A stretch of 64,000 nt of DNA from positions 1 to 64,000 of the forward strand of contig CADBKM010000007.1 in assembly GCA_902795265.1 (NCBI GenBank), read 5' to 3'. The position numbers were made by a program, and so were the translations under genes. The notes beneath the pieces are model-generated. The model was not told the origin of the DNA. It worked only from the letters and a program-made list of their open reading frames with translations, and ran no database searches. The DNA is from an uncultured Eubacteriales bacterium. GTDB lineage: Bacteria; Bacillota; Clostridia; Peptostreptococcales; Anaerovoracaceae. Positions 33,420-41,829 of the stretch are shown here, in pieces (position 1 is the stretch's first letter; each line of letters opens with the position of its first letter).

Positions 33420-35048
33420 ATGAGTTTAAATGACTACCAGAGATCCCTGCTGGATCTTATGAAACGCCTTGACGTTTTTTTCCGTGAGAACGGGCTTGAT
33501 TACTATCTGCTCGGGGGAAGCCTGATTGGAGCTTTGCGGCATGAGGGGTTCATTCCCTGGGATGATGATATGGATATCATGGTCACAAGAGATGTCTATG
33601 AGCAGCTTGTAGAGATGGAAGACAGGCTGCCTTACGACATAGAGTTTGTGTGCTTTGAGAATACGCCTGAGTTCTGCAAGCCATATGGCATGTTTTCGCT
33701 GAAAACGGACACATGTACCTCGTACAACCGGTTCTTCTGGGGCGGCAGGTGCATGGGTACGGCCATAGACGTTTTCGTTATGGATGATATGAATTCAGAG
33801 GACTTCGACGAGTTTTTCAAAACGCTTGTAATACATCAGGACGTAATATACAAGATCAAGCTGAGCAGTGAAAAGATCATTGACTACAAAGATGAGTACT
33901 TTTCATATAAGGACAGAGAGAAGACTGAGGGACGCAGTGTTGTTATAAAGGAGCTGAGGGACAAGCTGAAATCATTCGCAGACAGAGATGACTGCGACAA
34001 GAGAGTAGTAACCACCTGGTCCAGATCCAATCTGCGTCAGTACTCGATAGACTGGGTACAGAAGCCGAAATATGCGAAGTTTGAGGATACGGAGTTTGCA
34101 GTGCCTACGAAGCCGGAGGCATGTCTGCGTCTCCAGTATGGTTATGACTGGTATATGATACCTGCATCTACCGAGCAGCTCACACACGACTTCTGTATAA
34201 ATCCGGACATCAGTTACAACAATTATTACAGTGATATGGACAGGTTTATTGACTGGGAGTCCGCATATGAAGCTATAGATATAAGCAAGCGTACCAAGAT
34301 CGAAAACCTGGAGACCATTCTTAAGGTAAGGCGGTTCTGGCAGGAAACTGCTGTCAACAGGGTCCTCATGCAGTATGAATCTGAAACTGACGACGAGAGG
34401 ATGCAGCTGGTTGCTGATGGTGACTATTATGGATTCCTTGATATGATGCAGCCGTTTATGGCTTACAGAGCTGCTTTCAGTGCTGCGGGAAAGACGGGCG
34501 CTGTCTCGGATATCATACTGGCGGAGTGGCTGATGCAGCTCATGAAGAGCGGAAGATATTACCATGCCATGAAGGTTTCGAAAGCCTTCTGCAAGGGCAG
34601 AGATGACGAAAACGTCAAAAATGTAATGGAGCTGCTGGACAAAGTCTCAGAGCTGGCTGCATGCTGGCAGGACCGCGACGCCGCAGGCATGAAAAACATG
34701 CTGGCGAAGATCCCTTCAGATATTCAGGATGCTGTTCCTGACTGCATACTGGCGAAGGGTCGCCTGTATTTTGACGGACTTTCAGACTATAAGAACCGGG
34801 ATGAACTGATCGGCAAATGCAGGCACTATCTGGAATCATATCCGCGAAACTACGATATTATGAAGATTCTTGGTGACCTTCTATGGGACAGCGGATACGA
34901 AGAAGATGCGATGGAGCTTTATCATAAAGTCAATGATAACAGCAGGAACGGACTTGACCTGCTCGATCTCAAAAACAGGTTCAGCTTCGAGCACGGTTAT
35001 CTGATGAAAATCACCGATTCCGATGAAGATGATGAGGATGAGGAGTAA
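33420..35048 (+). CDS. LicD family phosphotransferase with C-terminal helical (TPR-like) extension
   Basis: 542 residues, twice the normal LicD length. Residues about 1-290 form an intact LicD domain: GGSLIGALRHEGFIPWDDDM followed by DIMVTRDVYEQL, and later ACLRLQYGYDWYMIPAS. Residues about 300-530 are helical repeats. They are related to the tail of the next protein, including the shared ends of the type SRNGLDLLDL. The tail may bind a partner or the polymer. The gene follows the degenerate LicD by 9 bases and precedes another long LicD by 2 bases, so all are translated together. The acceptor and CDP donor are unknown; CDP-glycerol from TagD is one possibility. Confidence 0.9.
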   Translation: MSLNDYQRSLLDLMKRLDVFFRENGLDYYLLGGSLIGALRHEGFIPWDDDMDIMVTRDVYEQLVEMEDRLPYDIEFVCFENTPEFCKPYGMFSLKTDTCTSYNRFFWGGRCMGTAIDVFVMDDMNSEDFDEFFKTLVIHQDVIYKIKLSSEKIIDYKDEYFSYKDREKTEGRSVVIKELRDKLKSFADRDDCDKRVVTTWSRSNLRQYSIDWVQKPKYAKFEDTEFAVPTKPEACLRLQYGYDWYMIPASTEQLTHDFCINPDISYNNYYSDMDRFIDWESAYEAIDISKRTKIENLETILKVRRFWQETAVNRVLMQYESETDDERMQLVADGDYYGFLDMMQPFMAYRAAFSAAGKTGAVSDIILAEWLMQLMKSGRYYHAMKVSKAFCKGRDDENVKNVMELLDKVSELAACWQDRDAAGMKNMLAKIPSDIQDAVPDCILAKGRLYFDGLSDYKNRDELIGKCRHYLESYPRNYDIMKILGDLLWDSGYEEDAMELYHKVNDNSRNGLDLLDLKNRFSFEHGYLMKITDSDEDDEDEE

Positions 35049-35050
35049 TA

Positions 35051-36640
35051 ATGACCCGTACACAGCAGGCACTCCTTGAATTACTTGAAAAAGTAGCCGC
35101 TTTTCTTGAAGAGAACGGCATCACTTTCTATCTCTTCGGCGGGACTGCTATCGGTGCGCTTCGCCACAGAGGCTTTATACCGTGGGATGACGATGTAGAC
35201 ATTCTGGTGGACAGAGATAACTATTACCGGCTCATCGAGGTGGCATCCTCTCTGCCCGATGACATAGAATTCGACTGCTTCGAGCTCGATCACAACTTTG
35301 CGAAACCGTACGGCATGTTCTCAAAAAGGACAGATACGGCGACATCGAGGAGCCGTATGTACTGGGGCGGAATCTGCATGGGCACGGCGATCGACGTGTT
35401 CCTGACAGATGATGTGCCTGAAGACAAGCTCGATGAACACACGAAGAACCTCTTCCTGTATCAGGAGACGATGGTGGATGCCTGGCTGTATAAGCAGGAT
35501 ATCGCAAAGTATAAGGATGAATATTTTGCGCTCATGAAGCGCCGGGAGCAGATCGGCAAACCTGCCCTTATGGATGAACTGAAGGCCAGGCTCGAGCGAT
35601 ATACATATGACGAAAGCGACAGGCGCGTGGTCAGATGCTCGGGAAGATCCCCTGTGAGGAAATATCTGAAGGAATGGATAGGCGAGCCGGTGTACTGCGA
35701 TTTCGAGGGACTCAGGATGCCCCTGCAGACAATGCCTGAAGCATGCCTGCGGATGCAGTACGGGTATAACTGGTACATGATACCGGAACCCGATGATCAG
35801 ACTCATCACGTTCAGATACAGAACTATGATGTAAGCTACAACAATTACTATAAAGACCTCAGCAGGTTCATCGACTGGGATGAGGCAAATGAGGTCAACA
35901 GAAAACAGAAACTTGCTGATATAGGCAGACTCGACAGCTGGATGGCTGTGGAGGATTTCAGTACGGAGATGAAGGCCAATGCAGTCCTCATGTGTGCAGA
36001 CCTTGAGGAGAAAGAAAGCGGTATTCTCGCAGCATTTGAGCAGGGGAATTACGACGAAGTGCTGGACTGCCTCAGCAAATTGACCGCTAACATCAGACTG
36101 TTTATAAAGACCGGCCGCGGCAAAGGAGAGATCAGCCCGGATATTCTCAGTGTGTGGATCGAAAGTCTTATACGTTCGGGCAGATACTGGGATGCCCGCA
36201 AAGTAAGGACGGCATTCTGCGGCGGCTACATCGGAGATGCTGCTCTTGGATACGCCCTCGATCTGCTTGACAAGGTGCTGCTCATGGCTGAGCACTGGCA
36301 GGATCACAGACCTGAGGAGTGCAGGGATGCGCTGATGGCGATCCCTGAAGAGATGAGGGATCAGATCCCGGACTGCATCGTTGCAGAGGCATGGCTGATG
36401 GAGCAGGGAAAGGTGGCTGCAGACAGCGGAAGGCTTCTGGCGGCATGCAGCAGCTATCTGATGACGTTCCCTGACAATTACGACATCATAAAGGTAAAGG
36501 CAGACATGCTTATAGCAGGAGGAGAGACAGAATCCGGCGAGGAGCTGTACCGCAGGGTGCAGGACTGCAGCCGCAACGGTCTGGATCTGCTTTATATTGG
36601 AGACTACTTCAGTGGAGAAATGGGAAACCATATACTTTGA
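35051..36640 (+). CDS. LicD family phosphotransferase with C-terminal helical extension (paralogue of 33420)
   Basis: 529 residues. The catalytic block reads GGTAIGALRHRGFIPWDDDV followed by DILVDRDNYYRL and is intact. ACLRMQYGYNWYMIPEP closes the LicD domain. The C-terminal 230 residues align with those of the preceding protein (SGRYWDARKVRTAFC, AEHWQD, QIPDCIVAEAWLM, CSRNGLDLLYI), so this is a tandem duplication. GAGGAG in the last codons of the upstream gene is the ribosome site. Its 3' end overlaps the next coding region by 29 bases. Confidence 0.9.
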   Translation: MTRTQQALLELLEKVAAFLEENGITFYLFGGTAIGALRHRGFIPWDDDVDILVDRDNYYRLIEVASSLPDDIEFDCFELDHNFAKPYGMFSKRTDTATSRSRMYWGGICMGTAIDVFLTDDVPEDKLDEHTKNLFLYQETMVDAWLYKQDIAKYKDEYFALMKRREQIGKPALMDELKARLERYTYDESDRRVVRCSGRSPVRKYLKEWIGEPVYCDFEGLRMPLQTMPEACLRMQYGYNWYMIPEPDDQTHHVQIQNYDVSYNNYYKDLSRFIDWDEANEVNRKQKLADIGRLDSWMAVEDFSTEMKANAVLMCADLEEKESGILAAFEQGNYDEVLDCLSKLTANIRLFIKTGRGKGEISPDILSVWIESLIRSGRYWDARKVRTAFCGGYIGDAALGYALDLLDKVLLMAEHWQDHRPEECRDALMAIPEEMRDQIPDCIVAEAWLMEQGKVAADSGRLLAACSSYLMTFPDNYDIIKVKADMLIAGGETESGEELYRRVQDCSRNGLDLLYIGDYFSGEMGNHIL

Positions 36641-38699
36641 TATACTCTGCAGGCTTCATGATGTGTGCCGGAGCATCGGGGCAGACATGTGGCTTGCAGG
36701 CCCTGCCGCACTTGGCGCTTACAGAGACGGCCGTCTGACAGACAGCGGCGTTGATGTGCTCGTCGACGCGAAGCACGCAGTGCGCCTGGCTGAGGCGCTT
36801 AAGGCCGCGTCAGATGACAGCTTCGGCTGCGAGTCCATGCTCAGCAACAGCAGGTATCCGCGCATTGAGATCAGAGCGTTCGACCCGCGCACAACAGACT
36901 GCGACACTTCTGAATTCTTCAGGATCGACAACAACTGCATGTACGTTACAGTACATTTTCTGCAGAGACCCGCTGATAAAAAGAGCCTCAAAAACAGGAT
37001 AGAAAGAAAACTCTTCAGCAGTCTTTCCGGAAATGCCGGTTACTATAAACACATGGCTCAGGCCGCTGAAGGCGCCGGCACGGTAAACGCGAATGGCTGC
37101 AGCTTCAATGGCAGACTATTCAAAGAGAAGACTTCCGTGCAGCTTTACGGCAGGGAGTTCAGCATACCGAAGAAGAGCGGGGAATATTTCACCGCGCAGT
37201 TCGGCCCGGGCTGGGAATACCTTGAACCTGCGAAATTCAGCCCTGACAGCAAGCACTTCCGCAGCAGTGAGAAAAGCTGGAATAAGATCAGCAGGGTTGT
37301 TACTTATGAAGAGATTTCCTCATATGAGAAGCTGCTCGGCGAATACCGCAGGGAAAGCGCTGATGTGCGCAAGTACAACAAAGAGATAGACAAAGTCTAC
37401 CGCGCAACGGACTGCAGCTTCGATAAGATCTGTCTGTACAAAGATCTGGCTCCGCGCGAAGATGAACTTGCCGCGATGCTTGAAGCGGGGGAGCTCGATG
37501 CGCTCGAGGCAGAGCTCATGCCTTATCTGAAAGGCCTGAAGAAATACCTCGACCTCGGACTTGATCTGTATCTTGACGACAGGCTCACGGAGATAAGCGA
37601 TTCGCTTCTGAGACAGAAGGGCCGCACGGCATTTGCGGATGCGGTGCTCAGGCAGATACCGGCTGACAGGGAGCCCGTCACGCTGACTGACCATCACGGG
37701 CAGCCGCTCAAGGAGATCCCGGAAAAGCACGGCGAGGCCGGTAAGGACGAGAAGCTTTCGCCGGCGCAGCAGAGACTGCTCGATCTGATGAAGCGGGTAG
37801 ATGCCTTCCTGAGAGAGAACGGCATAGAGTACTTCCTCTTCGGAGGGAGCCTGCTCGGCGCGATAAGGCACGACGGTTTCATCCCGTGGGATGACGACAT
37901 GGATATCGTCATGACGAGAGACAACTACTACAAACTGGTCAGTCTCTCCGACGATCTTCCGTGGGACGACATAGCTTTCGACTGCTTCGAAAAGAACCCG
38001 CGCTTTGAAAGACCGTTCGGAATGTTCACGCTGCTGACTGACACCAGGTTCGTAAAGACCAGGGTGTTCATGGGCGGAGCCGGCATGGGCACCGGCATAG
38101 ACGTGTTCGTGATGGACTACGTGCCGCGTGAGCATCTTGACGAATACATTAAAAACAGCCTGCTGTATCAGGAGATGCAGACAGACAGCTTCATAAACAA
38201 CGGCAGAATAGCCGATTATAAGGACGAGTACTTCGCCTGCAAGGAACGCGAGGCGGCAGAAGGCAAGGCGGCCGAGATGGAGCGCCTCCGCGATGAGCTC
38301 GAAAAGTACGGCGATGAAAAGGCAGACGACCTCCGTGTGGTGAGGCTGTGGTTCAACAGGCCGAGGATATACGAGCCGGGCATGATGGCAGAGCCTCAGC
38401 TCCATAAATTCGAAGACACTGAATTCACGGTGCCTGCCCGCGCAGTCGAATGCCTCGAGATGCAATACGGTCAGACATGGAACGTAGTGCCTGAAGAGGG
38501 CCACAGAGACGAGCACGCATTCAAGATCGACTATGATGTCAGTGCCAATAACTTCTACCGGCTTCTGGACAGACGGACAGACTGGGACCGCGTATTCGAA
38601 GTGCTGAGAGAGAGAAAGAAGAAGCGCATCAGTCTGCTTGATAAGACCAATAAGCTCGATGTGTTCAGAAAGATCCTCGCAGGCGCAGCTGATCAATAG
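36612..38699 (+). CDS. Two-domain protein: degenerate LicD-like half fused to intact LicD phosphotransferase
   Basis: About 695 residues. The N-terminal about 370 residues match the degenerate LicD-like protein at 32199: ILCRLHDVCRSIGADMWLAG, AALGAYRDGRLTDSGVD in place of the WDDD block, and GEYFTAQFGPGWEYLE. A linker (about 375-395) leads to an intact LicD domain: FGGSLLGAIRHDGFIPWDDD followed by MDIVMTRDNYYKL, ending in ECLEMQYGQTWNVVPEEG. The fusion is direct evidence that the two kinds of domain work together. GTG 36612 has GGAG nine bases upstream; a TTG at 36597 would add five residues. It overlaps the previous gene, as usual in this operon. Confidence 0.87.
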   Translation: MEKWETIYFDILCRLHDVCRSIGADMWLAGPAALGAYRDGRLTDSGVDVLVDAKHAVRLAEALKAASDDSFGCESMLSNSRYPRIEIRAFDPRTTDCDTSEFFRIDNNCMYVTVHFLQRPADKKSLKNRIERKLFSSLSGNAGYYKHMAQAAEGAGTVNANGCSFNGRLFKEKTSVQLYGREFSIPKKSGEYFTAQFGPGWEYLEPAKFSPDSKHFRSSEKSWNKISRVVTYEEISSYEKLLGEYRRESADVRKYNKEIDKVYRATDCSFDKICLYKDLAPREDELAAMLEAGELDALEAELMPYLKGLKKYLDLGLDLYLDDRLTEISDSLLRQKGRTAFADAVLRQIPADREPVTLTDHHGQPLKEIPEKHGEAGKDEKLSPAQQRLLDLMKRVDAFLRENGIEYFLFGGSLLGAIRHDGFIPWDDDMDIVMTRDNYYKLVSLSDDLPWDDIAFDCFEKNPRFERPFGMFTLLTDTRFVKTRVFMGGAGMGTGIDVFVMDYVPREHLDEYIKNSLLYQEMQTDSFINNGRIADYKDEYFACKEREAAEGKAAEMERLRDELEKYGDEKADDLRVVRLWFNRPRIYEPGMMAEPQLHKFEDTEFTVPARAVECLEMQYGQTWNVVPEEGHRDEHAFKIDYDVSANNFYRLLDRRTDWDRVFEVLRERKKKRISLLDKTNKLDVFRKILAGAADQ

Positions 38700-38724
38700 G
38701 GCCGAATGGCTCCGCAAATACAGA

Positions 38725-39975
38725 ATGGAAAACACTAAAACTTTAAAAGAGAAATACAGGGAGTTCCGCAAAGAGCCGATCAAAGAGAACGTAGTCGTTT
38801 TCGAATCGCTCTGGGGCCGCAGCTACAGCTGCAACCCTGCGGCTCTGTACGAATATATGCTCGAGAATCACCCGGAATACGAATTCGTGTGGTTCTTTAA
38901 CGACACCGATACTGAGATAAAGGGCAATGCCAAAAAGGTGGAGCGCAAATCCGAGGAGTACTATCACTATCTCGCGACTGCCAAGTACTTCATCTACAAC
39001 GCTAACTTCCCTGAGAACTTCGTAAAGCGCGAGGGCCAGATAATCGTGCAGACCATGCATGGCACACCGTTCAAGACTTTCGGGCTCGACGTAAAAGACG
39101 AGCTTCCGTCTGACAAGGAGAGGATGAGAGTCGTAAAGAGGAGCATGATCTGGGATTACCTTGCAGCACAGGGCAGGTTCACAAAAGACATGGCGTGGAG
39201 ATGGTTCAGATACGACAATGCCGTTCTCGAAACAGGCTATCCGCGCACTGATGCCCTTTTCAGAAAGGATGAAAAAGCGGCTTCGGAGGTCAGGAGCAGG
39301 CTGGGCATACCTGAAGATAAAAAAGTGCTGCTCTATGCTCCTACGTGGAGAGACATGGATCGCTTCGACATGATGCTCGACATCGAACAGCTGAGGGCTG
39401 AGCTCGCTGACGAGTATGTGCTCCTTATAAGACCGCACTACTTCGTTGCCGGATTCTACGATGTTCCTGAAGACGGCAGCTTCGTATTCGACGGTGGCAG
39501 GGTCGACAAGGTGGAGGATCTGTTCCCGATCACCGATATTCTCATCACCGACTATTCGTCTGTGATGTTCGACTTCGCGCTGACCGGCAAGCCGATGATA
39601 TTCTATACTTACGACCTTAAGACATACACCGTGGACACACGCGGCGGCTACTTCGACATAACGACCGAGGCTCCCGGTGCGATCGCCATGGACAACGGCG
39701 AAGTCATCGATGCCGTGAAAAACGTTGCGGATCATTACGCGGCATACGGTGCGCGCATAGACGGCTTCCGCGACAAGTATCTTACATATGAGGAAGGGAC
39801 TTCCTCTGCGAAGATGTATGAAGAGGTGTTCGTAAAGGATTCCAGAAAGAGAAGTTCGGTCAGAAGACACGATCTGATGACTGCGATAGGGCGTGTGATA
39901 CCGCGCAGGTTTTACAACAAAGCCCGCAATAAGATGATAATGCGCAGGCTGGCTGATGACAGCCGCAGGGACTGA
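38725..39975 (+). CDS. CDP-glycerol glycerophosphotransferase (TagB/TagF type)
   Basis: About 416 residues. It has the family blocks VVFESLWGRSYSCNP, QTMHGTPFKTFGLDV, VLETGYPRTDALF, LLYAPTWRD, LLIRPHYF, and ILITDYSSVMFDFAL with its conserved His and Asp/Ser sites. Such enzymes add glycerol-phosphate (or ribitol-phosphate) from the CDP form to a membrane-linked primer or growing teichoic-acid chain on the cytoplasmic face. TagD upstream supplies CDP-glycerol and the ABC exporter follows. ATG 38725 is the first ATG in frame after the previous stop. The frame is open further back, and no strong ribosome site is visible. Confidence 0.92.
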   Translation: MENTKTLKEKYREFRKEPIKENVVVFESLWGRSYSCNPAALYEYMLENHPEYEFVWFFNDTDTEIKGNAKKVERKSEEYYHYLATAKYFIYNANFPENFVKREGQIIVQTMHGTPFKTFGLDVKDELPSDKERMRVVKRSMIWDYLAAQGRFTKDMAWRWFRYDNAVLETGYPRTDALFRKDEKAASEVRSRLGIPEDKKVLLYAPTWRDMDRFDMMLDIEQLRAELADEYVLLIRPHYFVAGFYDVPEDGSFVFDGGRVDKVEDLFPITDILITDYSSVMFDFALTGKPMIFYTYDLKTYTVDTRGGYFDITTEAPGAIAMDNGEVIDAVKNVADHYAAYGARIDGFRDKYLTYEEGTSSAKMYEEVFVKDSRKRSSVRRHDLMTAIGRVIPRRFYNKARNKMIMRRLADDSRRD

Positions 39976-39991
39976 TGGGAGAACAGAGACT

Positions 39992-40795
39992 TTGATCAGG
40001 TGGATTTGCAAAATAATCGCGGATAATATACGTTACCTGCCTCAGACGGTAGCGATAGCCAAGGGCGATCTGAAAAGACAGCACAACTCTTCAGACCTCG
40101 GCTTCTTCTGGGCTGTCATGAAACCGCTGATGTATCTTCTGATGTTCTATTTCGCGATATCGCTGGGGTTCAAGAATGCCAAGAATATCGACGGCGCGCA
40201 GTGCCCGTACTTCATATGGCTCGCTGCCGGCATAGTGCAGTGGCAGTTCATATCCGGGCTGCTGGTAGGCGGGGCAAACAGCTTCTACAGGCGCAGGATG
40301 CTTATCAAACACACGAAGTTCCCGCTGCTGACAGTTCCGATGATCTCCATCTGCTCAAAGATAAAGGTGTACTTCATCACGATACTCATATTGATGGCGC
40401 TTGCCCTGGCCATGGGAGTGAAGCCGAGTATTTACTGGCTTCAGATGCCTATATATGTGGCGTTTACCATTATGTTCCTTTATGTATGGGTGCTCATGAC
40501 ATCGCTGATGAACGTGATGAGCTCCGACATAGTCGAATTCATCAAGACCATAAGATCGGCATTCTTCTGGCTGTCGGGAATCCTGTTCAATGTAAAGGGC
40601 AGGGGAAGCAGGGTCTTCACGTATAACCCTATCTGCTATCTGGCGCAGGGTTTCAGGAACGTCTTCGCCTACCACGTGTGGGTGTGGGATGAAAGGCGGC
40701 TTCTGTTCAACTTTGCTGTAGTCATGGTCATCCTTACGGCGATCACTTTCCTGCTTTACAAGAGGCTCGAAAAGCGTCTGCCGGAGATGCTGTAA
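39992..40795 (+). CDS. tagG: ABC-2 type polysaccharide/teichoic acid export permease (TagG-like)
   Basis: About 267 residues with six hydrophobic segments. The N-terminal cytoplasmic part (AIAKGDLKRQHNSSDLGFFW) is the usual interface helix of TagG/RfbD/Wzm permeases. The final segment precedes a charged KRLEKRLPEML end. It should export the finished, lipid-linked polymer together with the ATPase encoded next. I prefer TTG 39992 because GGGAG lies ten bases upstream and the product then starts like its relatives (MIRWICKIIADNI). An ATG at 39956, overlapping the previous gene by 20 bases, would add 12 residues but has no ribosome site. Confidence 0.9.
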   Translation: MIRWICKIIADNIRYLPQTVAIAKGDLKRQHNSSDLGFFWAVMKPLMYLLMFYFAISLGFKNAKNIDGAQCPYFIWLAAGIVQWQFISGLLVGGANSFYRRRMLIKHTKFPLLTVPMISICSKIKVYFITILILMALALAMGVKPSIYWLQMPIYVAFTIMFLYVWVLMTSLMNVMSSDIVEFIKTIRSAFFWLSGILFNVKGRGSRVFTYNPICYLAQGFRNVFAYHVWVWDERRLLFNFAVVMVILTAITFLLYKRLEKRLPEML

Positions 40796-40807
40796 AGGGG
40801 GTGCCGT

Positions 40808-41608
40808 ATGAGTGAGACAGTAATAAAGGCCGAACACGTAAGAAAGACCTACAGAAGCTATAAGAATAATTTCCAGAGAGTAAAGCACATGCTCATACTG
40901 AGCAGCGCGGGCGAAAAGAACCGCGTGCTTACAGATGTTTCTTTCGAGATAAAGAAAGGCGAGAAGGTCACTATATTCACCCCTTCGGGCGGAGGCAAAT
41001 CGACGCTGCTCCGCATCCTCGCCGACATTATTAAGCCTGAGGCCGGAACCGTAGAGGTGAAGGGCGAGCCGAAGCTCATACTCGATTACAAAGCGGGCTT
41101 CGATGTGAATCTGACCGGTCTTCAGAACTACCGGATCCGATCAAAGATCGAGGGCTGGTCTGATGAGACCATCAAGGCTCGCGAAAAAGAGATTTTTAAG
41201 CTGGCAGGCCTGTCACATGAAAAAGAGACCCGGCTAAAGTACTATCCAAGAGGCGGTGCCTCGAGGCTAGGCTTCGCGATACTGACTGCCGAGACAGGCG
41301 ACATCATCCTGATGGACGAAAGGATATCTTCCGGCAGCACCACCATTAATGACAGATATACAGAACGCTTTTCAGAGCTTATATCTCCGGAGACGACTCT
41401 GGTCATGGCAGGGAATGACTTCAAAACGAATCTGCTGCTATGCGAGCGCGGCATAGTTATACACGAAGGGAAAGTCGTATTCGACGGTCCGATCGAAGAG
41501 GCACTCGAATATCATAAGGCACACTCGACCCATACAAGAAAGAACAAAAGGGCAAAAGCCGTCGAAGTCGAAAACTTCGATGCCGATGACGGAGACGACG
41601 CATTTTAA
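40808..41608 (+). CDS. tagH: ABC transporter ATP-binding protein for polysaccharide/teichoic acid export (TagH-like, divergent)
   Basis: This 266-residue ATPase has Walker A as TPSGGGKST (residues about 59-67) and Walker B as DIILMDE. The export-family stretch GFDVNLTGLQNY is present. The signature region reads YYPRGGASRLGFAI where relatives have YSSGM..RLGFA, and the switch region is MAGNDF where relatives have VSHS, so the H-loop histidine seems to be missing. A lysine-rich, then acidic tail (KNKRAKAVEVENFDADDGDD) replaces a substrate-binding domain. It works with the permease upstream. The odd motifs may mean weak ATPase activity. GGGGG precedes the ATG. Confidence 0.9.
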   Translation: MSETVIKAEHVRKTYRSYKNNFQRVKHMLILSSAGEKNRVLTDVSFEIKKGEKVTIFTPSGGGKSTLLRILADIIKPEAGTVEVKGEPKLILDYKAGFDVNLTGLQNYRIRSKIEGWSDETIKAREKEIFKLAGLSHEKETRLKYYPRGGASRLGFAILTAETGDIILMDERISSGSTTINDRYTERFSELISPETTLVMAGNDFKTNLLLCERGIVIHEGKVVFDGPIEEALEYHKAHSTHTRKNKRAKAVEVENFDADDGDDAF

Positions 41609-41620
41609 CGGGACATCCGG

Positions 41621-41640
41621 TGGTACACTGGGGACGGTTC
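41621..41640 (+). repeat. GGGACGGTTC-type repeat, copy 4a (short)
   Basis: A half-length copy (TGGTACACTGGGGACGGTTC), 12 bases after the stop codon of the ABC ATPase gene, directly joined to copy 4b. Confidence 0.8.
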
Positions 41641-41677
41641 TGGTACAGGAGGGACGGTTCCAACTGACCCACTTTCC
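41641..41677 (+). repeat. GGGACGGTTC-type repeat, copy 4b
   Basis: Begins TGGTACAGGAGGGACGGTTC and ends TGACCCACTTTCC. It is identical in sequence to the copy at 51628. The bases after it up to the terminator stem match those after the copy at 61066. Confidence 0.88.
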
Positions 41678-41688
41678 AAACTAACAAG

Positions 41689-41720
41689 CGGGATGGCGCA
41701 GAAGCGTCATCCCGTTTTCT
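41689..41720 (+). terminator. Rho-independent terminator of the polysaccharide cluster
   Basis: CGGGATGGCG (41689-41698) pairs with CGTCATCCCG (41705-41714, one G-T pair), followed by TTTTCTTT. A nearly identical hairpin lies at 61113-61140, in each case just behind a GGGACGGTTC repeat. Confidence 0.92.
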
Positions 41721-41763
41721 TTAAAGCCAACAAATGTGACGCTGTTAACTGATGTTTCGGATA

Positions 41764-41772
41764 TGTTAGAAT
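41764..41772 (+). promoter_or_regulatory. Extended -10 promoter candidate for the membrane protein at 41830
   Basis: TGTTAGAAT fits an extended -10 (TGnTAnAAT), 58 bases before the ATG and just behind the cluster terminator. No -35 consensus is seen. Confidence 0.45.
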
Positions 41773-41829
41773 GCTTTAGGGGAGGGAGCTTTCGAACTAG
41801 CAGATGAAGCGCCTTTCCTGGAAAAAGAA

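Noticed and set aside
35321..36631. Minus-strand open frame (436 codons)
   Set aside because: Antisense of the intact LicD gene at 35051, low-complexity hydrophobic and His-rich composition typical of shadows.
37320..38783. Long minus-strand open frame (487 codons) over the LicD fusion gene
   Set aside because: It is the antisense shadow of a well-supported LicD coding region; the product has no recognisable domain.
38743..40011. Minus-strand open frame (422 codons)
   Set aside because: Antisense of the glycerophosphotransferase at 38725, whose family motifs are clear.
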